DNA of 64,000 nt from Pinus tabuliformis (Eukaryota > Streptophyta > Pinopsida > Pinales > Pinaceae), in the NCBI GenBank assembly GCA_031772625.1, contig CM062810.1, positions 450,058,014 to 450,122,013 on the forward strand. Direction: 5' to 3'. Position numbers and translations under genes: made by a program. Below, piece after piece: positions 22,737 through 34,347 of the stretch (its first letter is position 1; each line of letters begins with the position of its first letter). Under the pieces are notes generated by a model. It was not told the origin of the DNA. It searched no databases and saw only the letters and a program-made list of their open reading frames with translations.

Positions 22737-25700
22737 TCATGGGCTGGCTACCCTATGATAGTGTGTATCTATGTAAGGACGATGGTAGTATTGATATGCA
22801 TTTGTTCCTTGCTGCTCCTGTATCATCCACTCTCCTCTGGGAAGTGTCGTAGCCTCCTTGGATAGTTGGTCGGCACTGTTGTTGTGTTCCCTGTAGATAT
22901 GATTGCAAGTGATGTCAATAAATTGAGCCTTCAGTATATTTATTTCATCCAATATGTTACTGAGTGTGTGTGTGTGACAAACAGTAATGTTGTTGAACCA
23001 ATCTATGATGATCTTCGAGTCTCCAAATATATGAATGTGCATGCAGTTGTGCCCCAATGCAAAATGCATGAGATGACGAAGAGTGATAATCTCTGCAAAA
23101 TTGTTTGAGCCTATCCCCAGTCCCATTTTGACTTTATAGAAGTGATGATCATTTATGTATAATATAAAACCTCCCCCGCAACCCTGCTGCTGGGCAACGC
23201 CATCAAAAAAGGCCCATGGGGTGCTTTTTTCAATATGCGGAGGATCGCGAGGTCTTCGAGTACGAGGTTGCGGAGGCTCAGGCAGTTCATTATAGGCAGA
23301 TATGATGAGAGCAGTTAGATGAGGCCAGCTCACTGGTTTTTCATCAAAGATAGCCCGATTTCGAGCCAGCCAGAGGTACCAGCTAATAATAATGGGCAGG
23401 CTTTGTAATTTGGAGTTTTTGTGACCATAATACCATGATTCCCAGGTTCGGATTATATCGTCTCCTTCCCATTTTCCTGTGAATTGTATAGAGGAAGATA
23501 CAGATTGCCACAAGGTCAATAATGATGTGCAATTTAGGAACAAATGGAGGCTCGATTCGGAAGTGCATTTACACAGGGTGCACCAGGTAGGTCCATAAAC
23601 TGCTCGGCGCATGAGATATTCCCCTGTGGGTACAACACCTTTAAGGATACACCAAAAGAAGAGTTTCTGCCTGGGGGGCGCGGTGAGCTTCCATAATGAC
23701 TTCCACCAAAATGAAATCAAATCCGGAACCTTGTGCGATATCAGCGATAGATAACCTGTCTTTGGTGTATATATTCCATTCTCGGAATGATGCCAGATTA
23801 GCTCGTCCGACCCCTGTTTAATCCTGATGTGAGACTCTGATAAAGCATTAATATATGCAGTCCATTCCTGGTGCCAGTGAGGTGGAAGATTAATCTGTAA
23901 TGCAGATTTCCAGCGCTGATCTAATATGGATGAGTTTTGAGGATCAGCAATGTCAGCCAGAACTTTGATCTCTTGTGAGTGTAGGTGCCGAATGAGGGCC
24001 TCAGGTAGTATATGTCTGCCGCCGCTTCCATTCCATGGGTCTGTACCAATACGAGCCAAAGATCCGTCATTGATTTTCCAAACCAGATTATCTCTGATGA
24101 GAGGCATAGATTTAAGAAGTGCTTTCCATACAGATGAGATACCAGATTTGGGCCAGGTTGGAAGTCGGATCCATTCCATGATGTGTAGAGGCCAGATATA
24201 TTTGTGATATGTGATGCTGGTCCAGAGATTATGGCCTGTGAGTAAAGTCCACCCCATTTTTGCAGCAAGGGCTTGAGCAAATGTAGGCAGGTCTTTTAGT
24301 CCCCAGCCTCCCCATTTTTTGGGAATAGCAATCTTCTTCCATCCTACCCATGCGAATATGCGCTTGTCCTGGTTCCCATTCCACAGATATCTGTTGCATA
24401 TTTGATGTAATCTAGCCAAGATGCTCCTCAGAATCCAGGCAAGAGCCATCCAAAAGACCGGTGTGGCCTCCAGGACAGATTTAACCAATACAAGTCTGCC
24501 AGCTCTAGATAGATATTGGTGGCTCCATATATTGAGGCGCTTCTCCAATTTTGCAACTAGCCAGACCCAGTCAGCAATCTTTTGGCTGATAGGCTTGATC
24601 CAGAATCCTAAATATTTGAGGCCATGGTCTAAGGGACAGATGCAGAAAGGAAACAGTTGGCGAGCCAAATGGGACTCTTGGATTGAGGTTCTGGAAAGAA
24701 TGATGGATGATTTTGAATGGTTAGCAAGCATCCCAGTAGCAGATGAGAATAGTGTGAGGATTTTCGAGAAGGAGCGGGAATCCCTGATGCTGCCATCAAG
24801 GAAAATCATGACGTCGTCCACAAAAAGAAGATGGGTGAGAAAGCAGTCATCAGATATTTTGAGTCCACTAAATTCCCCATTTCTCTTTGCTGTATCGATT
24901 AGTCGACTCAGGCCATCCATGACAATCAGGAAGAGAAGAGGAGATAGAGGACAACCCTGTCTAAGACCACGTTCAGAGTGAAAAAACTGTGATGCCGACC
25001 CATTTATCAAAACACTAAAGGTGGGGGTGGAGATACAAGCCATGATCCAAGTGATGAAATTGATGGGGAAGCCCAGATGGATGAGAAGCATCTTGATGTA
25101 GAGCCAACTGACACGGTCAAATGCCTTTGCTAAATCTATCTTTAAGATAATGGCTTTGTGGTTCTTGGTCCAGATGGTGTGGAGAGCTTCTTGAGCCGCT
25201 CCGATGGCTTCATGAATCTGACGATGTTCCAGGAAAGCAAATTGATGAGGGGCAATATTACGGGACAGAATAGGACGGAGGCGATTTGCTATGATTTTGG
25301 AGATGATCTTGTAGAGCACATTACATAGAGAGATGGGGCGATAATCATCGAAGGAGGAAGGGGAGTCTGATTTGGGGATCAGAGCTATGAAAGTCGAGTT
25401 GATGGCATTGTACAGTGACCCAGATACCCTGCATTCCTCCACAACCCTCAGTAAGTCATTGCTGATCAGCTCATAGAAAGTAATGTAAAACTCAATGGTC
25501 CACCCGTCCGGCCCTGGGCTACGATCCCTCTTGAACCATTTTAGGGTGCTCTCAAGTTCCCCAGGTGTCACTGGATCAAATAGTGCCTCTGCCTCATCCT
25601 CATTTACAAACCTGGGGAAGTGACCAGCAATGTTAATGATATCAGCAATAGTTGAGCCTGGGGGTTGTTTGTAGAGATTCCTGAAGTGTGATGATCCCAG

Positions 25701-26900
25701 GTGTGAGAGCTTGTTGAAGGAGTCTGCTACTCCACCTTCTGGCAATGGGAGATTCCAAATTGTATTTTTAACCTTTCTGCCTTTAGCATAGTTATGAAAG
25801 AATTGGGTATTGTCATCCCCAACTTTTAACCAGGTGGCTCTACTACGAAGACGGATGGATTCCTCTCACTCTCTTAGAATTTTTGACTTCTGATTTTCTA
25901 GTTCCACCAGATGGGCTTTGTCTTCAGCTGTAGCGAATCCCAATCCTCTTTCATCCGATAGTGAGGATAGTTTAGATTCTATATGCAGTAGTGCTGAGTT
26001 ATCCTTTTGATATTTCTCTTTGGCCCATTTAATAGAAAGGTGCTTGAGCTGAGACAAGTTAGAGCAGAACTCCTTTTCCAAGGAATCTGACCTATCAATC
26101 AGGTTTTGAGTCCAAAAATCCTTAACCATCTTGATATATGAGGGATCCTGTATCCAGCCATGATTGAACTTGAAGGGGGCTTTTGGTTTTTTATGAGGCC
26201 CCAATATCTCCAGGTATATTGGATAGTGATCCGATATGCCGCCAGTACCCACCCATTGTTTGTAATAATGCAACTGTTGTATCAGGGTACCTTTCATTAT
26301 AAATCTATCTAGTCTGCGAGCAAGAGCAGCATCTCCAATTCTTCTGTTCCTCTAGGTGGGGAGCGGTTTATGCATAGGGACATCGATCAGGTTATGTCAC
26401 TCCAGAAGGTCGGTCATATACCCAGTAATCGAGTCAATCTGAGCCATGGTTCCCCATGATTCACTATATCCCAGGGAGAAGTTTAGATCACCCCCAATAA
26501 TGATGTTGTCTGCGGAGAGGATAGATAGGCTCAATAAGTGATTCCAAAAGTTCTCTCTTTGTTGACAGGGGCCATATATGTTAATGACTCTGAGACTGGA
26601 TCCCAGGTCAGCCGAAAAGAGATCTAATCCCATGAATCCCTGTCCTCCCCAGGTAGCTAGAGCTCTGATGGATGCTGGGTTATACCCAATCGCAAGGCCC
26701 CCCGATCTACCAGTGGAATCCATCGCTGAAAATTGCCATCCCGGGATGATGGAGGATAAGGAGGCGGTAATAGAGTCTGTCGGGCCAAGGGTCTCTTGGA
26801 GGAGGATAATGTCAATAGGAACAGATTCAAAAAGTCTGCGCAGGGCTAGTTTCTTGGAGGCACTAGCCAAGCCTCGGCAGTTGAAGGAAAGACACTTCAT
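22737..26900 (-). CDS. LINE ORF2: endonuclease, reverse transcriptase and RNase H (three in-frame stops)
   Basis: The frame spans 1387 codons from ATG 26900-26898 to the stop at 22739-22737. Residues 1-170 and beyond form an exonuclease-endonuclease-phosphatase domain (SFNCRGL, LLQET, GDLNF; GISDHYPI lies further on). Reverse transcriptase lies at about 440-730, with LRQGCPLSPLLF and FVDD in place of the usual FADD. A zinc-binding region follows near 1060-1115 (CTLC, HLFLNC). RNase H at about 1230-1350 keeps its four acidic residues (FFDG, NFAEI, FGDSK, SADQLSK). Three stops interrupt the single frame: TGA at 26399-26397, TAG at 26354-26352 and TGA at 25868-25866. The first two replace an expected Trp codon and the third may too. 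There is no frameshift. The start overlaps the ORF1 stop as ATGA. The product nicks DNA and reverse-transcribes its own RNA; as it stands the copy should be inactive. Confidence 0.88.
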
Positions 26901-28642
26901 GGGGGAAGATTGCCCGGGGTGTTCACTGCTCTAAGAACCCCATCAATGGTGGATTGTCGCCCAGAGGCAACCTCCGCACCCGCCCTCCTGATGGCTTTTG
27001 ACAAATTTGATTTTCTCCCCCGGGCAGACAAGGGAGTCGACCCAGATGTTACAATACCCAAACCAGCAATCTTTAGATGAGAACCGAGTGAGTGTACTCG
27101 AGGACGCAGATTATAGTGGTGTTTTGACCCCCGGGATGAGGAAGGTGAGGAGGATGGTGAGGGATGTGTATGTAATGAGGGAGCAGATGGAGCAATGACC
27201 GGAGATGAGGGTAAAGTGCAAAATGCAACAGACATAGATGGAGAATGCATTGAGGAGCAAGGAGAGTAAACAGATAAGGGAGTAAAGAGAGATGTACCCG
27301 AAGCGGAGGCAGATGCTGCAACAGCCCGAGATCTGGTGACCGGCGGAGATAGTGTTCTGTGAGCTGCTCCAGGAACATGTTGAGGATTGCTGATGGGGGG
27401 ACCCGATGCCGGAGTACGCAGAGTGACCGGCGATATAGTCCTCGAGGGCACATTTGATGGCGCAGGGGATTCTTCTTGTTTCTTGTTAAGAGGACAGTCC
27501 TTGAAAATATGCCCCACCCTGTGGCAGCGACGGCATCTGAATGGCACCCCTTCGTAGTCCAGTATCTGAACCCTAGAGTATTTGCCCCAGTGTAAAGTAA
27601 TCTTCTCCTCCAATCCTTCGCGGGTGTCCAGATGTACCAGGATGCGAGCTAGAGTTCTGTTCCTTGACTCTACGAAGGTACGGTCATGGTCAAGATATGA
27701 TCCCAGTGCATTCCCAATGCGCATGAAGACCTCTTCACTCCAGTACTGAAGGGGTAGCCCTGGCAAACGAACCCACAGCGGACCAGCTCCAATTTGTTCT
27801 CTCTCCGGGTCAAATAGAGGGCTCCATCTTTTTAACAGAACCGGCGCCATCTCAATGTGCCAATACCTCGCCAGCACCAAGTCCGTGTAGTTTTCCTTTG
27901 CGAAATGTAGGGCAAACCAGCCTCTGGGTAATACTTGCACCTCAGGTAATTCCTTAAGAACCCCTCCCCAAATCTCCTTCACCCAAAGGGTGAGACGGGT
28001 CGCCGAATATGCTCTCCCTTGAACATGCCCTACAAGAATGGTGTTCGCCATTTTGGCTGCTTCCCCAATAGCAGAAGAATCTCCGAAGCGTATAGATATG
28101 TCCCTTGAGGTTGCTTTGACACACTTGGTCCTTTTCTTCCCAGTACGTGGAGCAGAAGGGTGATCCACTAATGGATCCGGGGAGCCATCCAGGTGAGCTG
28201 ATTTTGAAGATCTGACCCTGACGGCAGGGGTCTCAAAACATCCCGAGGGCGAGTGAAGGGAGGCAGAGGGCACGACAACCGCCGAAATGGGAGGACCCGA
28301 TGATGTTGCAGCAAAGAAAGTTGTATTGGGCGGATGCGGGTCGAATGAAGGCGACGGGGGGATAACAGTTGACAGGAAGCGAAGGGTCCCAGGCGACAGA
28401 GGAGGGAGGTCTAGGGCAGGAGGCTCATGGGGGGAAGTTCCGGCAGGGTGTTGAGAAGGACGGTGATCCGGAAGAGTTACCACCGGGGAAGTATGCGGCG
28501 ACGGAACCGGAGGTCGGCTAGGGCCAGCTTCAGAAGAAATGAAGTTAGGGCACCCGAAAATTACCTGTTCAGGATGCGGGTCGTCTGAATAGTCTACTGC
28601 CTCCTCCGTTTCCATAACATCACCGACAATATCAGTAGTCAT
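26897..28642 (-). CDS. LINE ORF1: gag-like RNA-binding protein (DUF4283 and zinc knuckle)
   Basis: The frame is an intact 581 codons. Residues 1-190 are Pro/Ser-rich. Residues about 195-345 resemble the DUF4283 domain common in plant LINE ORF1 (AIGEAAKMANTILVGHV, then GPLWVRLPGLPLQYW). A CCHC zinc knuckle, CRRCHRVGHIFKDC, is at about 370-383. The remaining 200 residues are Pro/Ser-rich with a basic end. Such proteins coat the element RNA. The stop TGA (26899-26897) overlaps the ATG of ORF2 by ATGA, which suggests termination-reinitiation for ORF2. I see no damage in this frame. The start ATG at 28642-28640 is the first of the open frame and follows a GC-rich leader. Confidence 0.85.
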   Translation of the reverse strand: MTTDIVGDVMETEEAVDYSDDPHPEQVIFGCPNFISSEAGPSRPPVPSPHTSPVVTLPDHRPSQHPAGTSPHEPPALDLPPLSPGTLRFLSTVIPPSPSFDPHPPNTTFFAATSSGPPISAVVVPSASLHSPSGCFETPAVRVRSSKSAHLDGSPDPLVDHPSAPRTGKKRTKCVKATSRDISIRFGDSSAIGEAAKMANTILVGHVQGRAYSATRLTLWVKEIWGGVLKELPEVQVLPRGWFALHFAKENYTDLVLARYWHIEMAPVLLKRWSPLFDPEREQIGAGPLWVRLPGLPLQYWSEEVFMRIGNALGSYLDHDRTFVESRNRTLARILVHLDTREGLEEKITLHWGKYSRVQILDYEGVPFRCRRCHRVGHIFKDCPLNKKQEESPAPSNVPSRTISPVTLRTPASGPPISNPQHVPGAAHRTLSPPVTRSRAVAASASASGTSLFTPLSVYSPCSSMHSPSMSVAFCTLPSSPVIAPSAPSLHTHPSPSSSPSSSRGSKHHYNLRPRVHSLGSHLKIAGLGIVTSGSTPLSARGRKSNLSKAIRRAGAEVASGRQSTIDGVLRAVNTPGNLPP

Positions 28643-28879
28643 CCTGAAAGCGACAGATGGGCCTGAAAAACCGGGCCAGGTTACAGGCAGAATAGGTGCG
28701 CGGTTAGGGAGCTTCAGGTGACAGAGAGAGGGCTGGCTGAAACCCTAGCCGAAACCCTTACGGTCAATCGCAGAGCTCGCCAACTCTCTTGTAGTTTTCT
28801 ATTCTACTTCGGTTTCATTTGGCTCGATTTTGGGTTTCCTAGCCACATCGTTGAAATAAAATAATTCTTCTAAAGGGAC

Positions 28880-29065
28880 CATATACATATATATTTATTT
28901 ATTTTTATTTTATTTTATTATTTTATTTTTTATTATTATTTTATTATTTTATTTTTATTTTATTTTTTATTTTATTTTTTATTTTATTTTTTATTTTATT
29001 TTTAATTTTTTTTTATATTTTTTAATTTTATTTTATTTATTTATTTATTTTCGATATTTATCTAT
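28880..29065. repeat. T-rich (TTTTA)n simple repeat
   Basis: About 180 bases of TTTTA/TTATTT words separate the 5' edge of the LINE from the 3' edge of the next LINE fragment. Confidence 0.85.
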
Positions 29066-29094
29066 TTTTCATCTAGATTTATATATATGAATAA

Positions 29095-29800
29095 ACATTT
29101 TTTAAGACAAAATTGGTAAAATTTATTGATAAAAAGGACGAGGCTAAATCCTCCATAAGATAATACAAAACATCACCCATAGGGTGCACTAGCGTTCTTG
29201 AAACAAAGTGTTTGAGTAGACAAAACCCATGTCATCCTATTTTGTAAATTCCATAGAAATTCCAAATTCAAATTGGTATTCAGGCACTTAATGGAGACTA
29301 TAGGTTGTTGATTTACCCCTACCTCAATTTGTGACTATGGGATGGACAATATTTTTAATTGGTCATTAATGACCAAATGCCCAGTTTTTTCGACGTATCT
29401 TGATTTGCAAAGTGATCAAACTACTCATTATTTTTTCGAAGAACATGTATCCATTGAATGTGATCAAAATTCTTTGCAAGAGAGTTAATTCTATATAGGA
29501 TGACATTGATCATGTTATCTTTTGGAGAATTCCCTTTACGCATAGGTTGGATTAGTAAACTAGTCTCCAATAACATTTAATTTGTAGATGTTGATATTTT
29601 TCACTAGTGTTAGACCTTGAAAACATGGATAAGTCCCTCCTTGCTCATTAGTCTTGCCTTCAAGGTTCCATGCATAACTACATTCTAGAATTCCTTTAGG
29701 GATATATAGAACCCCTCCTGCACCTGCCATTCCTTGATTTCCTTTATAATCTCCATCAAATAATAAGCAATAATTATTGTGTTGTTCCCTTCATTCTATG
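29095..29800 (-). mobile_element. LINE 3' fragment carrying RNase H-like text
   Basis: Read on the minus strand, text near 29760-29660 resembles the start of an RNase H domain (FDGDYKGNQGMAGAGGVLY), followed by VKNINIYKLNV-type text and then a 3' UTR-like stretch. It ends near AAT-rich sequence at about 29095. Orientation is the same as the larger LINE next door, but the sequence is clearly different, so this is another LINE family. Only the 3' end is present, as expected for 5'-truncated LINE insertions, and the frame has several interruptions. Confidence 0.5.
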
Positions 29801-30023
29801 AATTCTAATGGGTGCATATGATTCTACTAAGATGGGATACTTCTCAGTGGATTCAGAGGGATGTATTTGGGGTGTGCCCTTTCCATAAGGATACCCACCG
29901 AATATCCTCGTTCTCATCCAAATACTGAGACTTAGTAAATTGAATTACTTTACTGAGAAAATGATACAACATTAGTGTGTGGGCCTAGATAGCTACTTGT
30001 TTAGGGTGCATCAACTTCTCTTG

Positions 30024-31157
30024 TGTAACACCCTTGCTCAACCCCTAGAATGTAAATAACATGTATATGTGGAACTAGGTTGGTTAGTCAAAACACAATA
30101 AATATCCTGGTGAGTCGAGGACATCTTTTGAGGGCCATTGTACCTAGATGCATGCATGTAAATGCACTATGGGGGTCATTGTGCCTGTGTGCATGGGTGT
30201 TTTGTGTTTGGGGTTGGTATTCCCATGTGCACATGTTTTATATTGGAAGCTAGAAGGCCTAGTAATGTAATTATGACAACGCATGCATATTAATAAAATA
30301 TAATGGCTATAGTATGAAAGGACAAAATGAGTACGGGGTGTTGGGACTCCATTGAAGAGTAAGAAGAATACCATATGATTTAAATAATCATTAAAATTTC
30401 ACATGCAAAATAACTAAGGTCCATTGAGTGGCTTGGGAAAGTTCCAAGTGCCATAAGAAGGGCATGCATATAAAATATGCGTGTTGGCACTATAAATATG
30501 AGGAATTTTGACATTGTGAAGGGGATGCTTCCTCATCCATTCTAGCAGATGACGATGGAAGCATAGAGACCATTGTGGAAATAAAAGCTTTTAAGTGTAC
30601 TTTGAAAACATGTGTGGGTAGTGGAACTCTTGGAAGCCACATGGATCTAGAACATTCCCGTTTGACTAAGATTCCCTAGATGTGGTGGCACAACTCGAGG
30701 GACTATAGGTGTAGAGAAGGGTGTGCACCACTAGGGTGTAGGATGGTGGATGTGAGCCTGTTGGTTGGAGGTTGCTAGGTTTGGTACCTTGGTTGATTGT
30801 TGGTATTGGGCATGTACCAGGATTTGTGTGAGTTTATTCCCATGGAGTTAAAGCCATAGCTTAGGGGTGACCCACTATTGAAATAAAACAAAGAGTGTGG
30901 TCTATGGATAGGTGGAATGTCATTACAAATTATTCATATATTATTGTGAAATTCATGTGAATCTTAATTTAAATACATTTTCGCCTATGCATTACATATT
31001 ATCATGAATTTGGTTATATAGGAAGATATGACATAATTCCTAGAATAAGGGGGATTTTTTTAGACATAGGTTACTAGGGTAATTAGGGGTAACTAGCACA
31101 GAAGTGGGCCTCATCTAGAGGTTGGAATAAGTCAAAAGTGGAACGAGGGACATTACA
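30024..31157 (+). mobile_element. LTR (plus orientation) of a Ty3/gypsy element with primer-binding site
   Basis: This 1134-base LTR starts TGTAACACCCTTGCTCAACC at 30024 and ends GGGACATTACA at 31157. An initiator-Met-type primer-binding site (TGATATTAGAGCC, 31160-31172) follows. It is related to, but inverted relative to, the LTR that starts at 33172 on the minus strand. The two share text over much of their length, including GTGGTCTATGG and GGTGGAATGTCA. It is a fossil; little or no coding interior follows it. Confidence 0.72.
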
Positions 31158-31665
31158 GGTGATATTAGAGCCTAGGTTTCAACACCAAAATTGTATGGAC
31201 CACATGAAGATGTGGTGTATACAAGATGTAGGTGAAGTGTTTTCCAAAGTGATGGTGGGAGGACACCTGACAAATGTTTTCCAGAATGCCCCAAATAGAA
31301 TTGGGGAAAATTATGAAAAATTCAAGGAGATTGAGGAAATTTTTGAGAATGAATATAGGCACATAATTGGATAAGTTAGAGAACCATGCTGAAACATTGG
31401 GACTGCAAGGGCTAAAGATAGAGCTGACCATGGAAGAATTGGGGAAAAATCCCCAAATTTCTGACCATTTTTTGTAAATTCTATGCAGTTTGGTAAAATG
31501 GGGGTCGACGTGAAAGTTTATGGGTTAATAGCTATTGATCTACGGTGGAACCATATATAAAGGCTGATATTAACTACAACCCTCCTCATGGTCGAATTTT
31601 AACATGTTGGGGGGTGGTGGGGGACATTACAGGTGGTATCATTTCAGCTTTTTTGTCCCACACTT
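31158..31665 (+). other. Interior scrap with a second LTR end and primer-binding site
   Basis: After the first primer-binding site comes about 450 bases without recognised coding text. Then GGGGGACATTACA ends at 31631, followed by TGGTATCATTTCAGC from 31634, which looks like another LTR end plus primer-binding site in the same orientation. The text before it is unlike the LTR at 30024-31157, so it comes from a different copy or family. Confidence 0.4.
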
Positions 31666-34342
31666 AAAGCGGGTTAGATTTCCTTTCAAATGGGGTGAAA
31701 TCACTTTGATTGGTCCATGCACATGGAAATAAATATCATGTTTTCACCTATACATTCCCTAATCCATTTTTCGCATATTCCAGTCTCCTACCAAGGTTTA
31801 ATTCCATGCGAGAAACCCCAAGCATCTTGTAATTGAAAATTTTCCCTTTTCTTCTAGGAATTTTGACATAATGCAAATCATATCTAATGTATGTTAAATG
31901 CACTACTTATGCACAAACATATTCTAGATGAATAAATTAATTAAAATTTCAAAATACAATTCACTGAGCATATAAAACATTGCAACATTAATAATTATAC
32001 AATTTAAACACTTATATTTTAATATGTGCCAATTGTTGTTGGTCTTTGACATTCCACCCAACCATAGACCACGTTTTTTATTTTCTTTCAACAACATGTC
32101 ACCCTCGAGTTGGTGCTTTGAATCCATGGGAATCAACTCGACCAAATATTGGTACATGCACAACACAAAAAACTGTCCAAGGTACCAAACCAACAACCTC
32201 CAACCAGTAGGATCACATCCCCCATCAACTTGCACCCAAGTGGTGCACACCCTTCTCTACACTTATAGTCCTTCAAGTTGCACTACCATCTTTTAGGTTG
32301 TCTTACTTAGCTGGACAAGAATGTTCCACAACCTTCTCGCCTTTAGGAGTTCCACTACTCTCATAAGTATTCCAGGTACCCTTACAAAATCTCATTTAGC
32401 CATTATACCAAACCCAACAACCTCCAACCAATAGGGTCACATTCCCCATTAAGATATACGCAAGTGGTCTATACCCTTATCTACACCTGCAACCCCTCGA
32501 GTTGTGCCACCACCTTCCATGTTGTATTATTCATTTGGATGGGAATTTTCTAGAGACCTACGACTTCCAGGAGTTCCAATTCCCTCACAGGTCTTCCAAG
32601 TGCCCTTACATGCTTTCATTAACACAATAATCTCCATGCTTACATGATCATCTGCTAGAATGGATGAACAAGAATCGATTCACAATGTTGGAATCATTCC
32701 CTCCATAGTGCCAAAATGCCTCTTTTATATGCATGTATTCTTATGTCACTTGGAACTTCCCCAAGCCACTTAGTGGACCTTGCTTAATTTCATGTGAAAT
32801 TTTCATGATTATTAAATCATATGTGCCTCTTCTTACTCTTCCATGGATTCTTGTCCCCCCATACTCATTTCATATTTTCAGTCTACAACCATTATATTTT
32901 ATTAATATGCATGTGTTGTCATAATTACATTATGAATCCTTTTAGCCTCAAAATATAAAACATGATCACATTGGAAAACTGACCTCAAAACAAAAAAACA
33001 CATGCACCTAGGTGCAAGAGTCCCCATAACACATTTATACCCATGCATCTGGGCACAATGGCCCTCAAAATATTTCCTCATCTCACCAAACTATTTAGGT
33101 TGTCTTAGATCAACAACCTAGTTTTGCATATACATGTCATTTACATTCCAGAGGTTGAGTAAGGGTGTTACATTCCCCTCCCCCCTATTTAAGTACTTTC
33201 CTCAGTGCACACACACACACACAAGGTATTAGCCAAAAAAGGATGTGGGTAGTCCTCCCTCATCTCATCCTCATGCTCCCATGTAACATCTTCGAAAATG
33301 AGATGGGTCCATTATACCTTTACCAAGGTGACGACTCAATTCTAAAGCACCTTGAATTTCTCGTCCAAAATATGCACTGGTTGGAATTAAAAGTCTCCTT
33401 TAGGCTCCACCTGAATCATGTTCCAATCAGTCACATGGTTATCATCAAGAACATACTTTTGAAGAAATGAACCATGAAAATAATTATGAATGTGGATGGA
33501 TGTTGGTGATTCAATATTATATGCAACTAGACCGATCCTTTCTAGGATCTCAAATGGTCCAAAATATCTCATTGTCAACTTTTCCCAACTACCCAATTTC
33601 AAGGAGCTTTTCCTTACCTTAACCCTCAAGAAGATATGGCCACCAATTTTAAATTCCTTATTTTACTTGTTCTTATTTTCATAATTTTTTTCATCTTGGG
33701 TAACCTTCAAATTCCATTTAATTTTTGCTACACACTCTTTCATTTCCTTAAGCAAATCTAGAAAAACAAATGACTCTGCCAACTAGACTGTCCCAACTCA
33801 CTAGTGTGTTGCATTTCCTGCCATACAAGGCTTCAAGTGGGACCACCTTCATATATTATTAGTACCCATTATTATAATAAAACTCCACCAAGTGCAAATA
33901 TTTTTCCCATTTCAATGGTTGTTCCATCACATATATCCCCAACATATCTTCAGTAATCTGATTAGATTTTTTTATTTGGCCATTGGAATTTGGATGGTCT
34001 GTTGTATTAAAATTAAAATCAGTGAAAAATCCCTTAAAATATTGTCTAAAAATTGGTTGTAAACTTGGAATCTTAATATGAAATAATTTCCTTAGGCACA
34101 CCATGAAACCTAGAAATTGCCCTCATGTAAACCTCAACAACATTGTTTTCCTTGTTCGTTGACTTTATTGGGATGAAGTGGGCAGCCTGGGTGAGTTTAT
34201 CCACCACAACCACGATGGAATCATGTTTCTTTACCATTTTGGGAATATTTGTAATGAAATCCATGGAAAATATTCCCCATTTCCACTCAAGAATGGGTAT
34301 AGTAACCCTACTACGTGCCTATGCTTAGTTTTAACCTTTTGG

Positions 34343-34347
34343 AATTC
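34343..34347 (+). repeat. Left target-site duplication of the 10.6 kb element (AATTC)
   Basis: AATTC abuts the 5' LTR; CATTC at 44909-44913 abuts the 3' LTR. They differ at one position, as expected for an old 5 bp duplication. Gypsy integrase text resumes directly beyond each copy. Confidence 0.75.

Larger units (their letters stand above)
22463..28860 (-). mobile_element. Nearly full-length L1-type LINE with C-terminal RNase H
   Basis: This is a non-LTR retrotransposon read on the minus strand. It has a GC-rich 5' UTR (about 28643-28860), ORF1 (28642-26897), ORF2 (26900-22737), a 3' UTR of about 260 bases and a 12-base poly(A) tail (T-run at 22463-22474). Gag-like ORF1 with a zinc knuckle, then APE endonuclease, reverse transcriptase, zinc-binding domain and RNase H, is the layout of plant L1-clade elements that acquired an RNase H. 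Both frames run essentially end to end, so the copy is young compared with most elements here. I could not define a target duplication: TTATTTTAT occurs near both ends but is too simple to trust. The exact 5' end is inferred from the composition change near 28850. Confidence 0.88.

Noticed and set aside
24421-24981. 186-codon plus-strand frame
   Set aside because: It is antisense to the LINE reverse transcriptase frame and has no motif of its own.
22737-25745. 1002-codon reverse transcriptase as a host gene or group II intron maturase
   Set aside because: The zinc-binding region, RNase H, upstream endonuclease, ORF1 and poly(A) tail identify it as LINE ORF2.
22405-28870. TTATTTTAT near both LINE ends as a target duplication
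   Set aside because: It is nine bases of simple A/T sequence at uncertain distance from both ends, so chance is likely.
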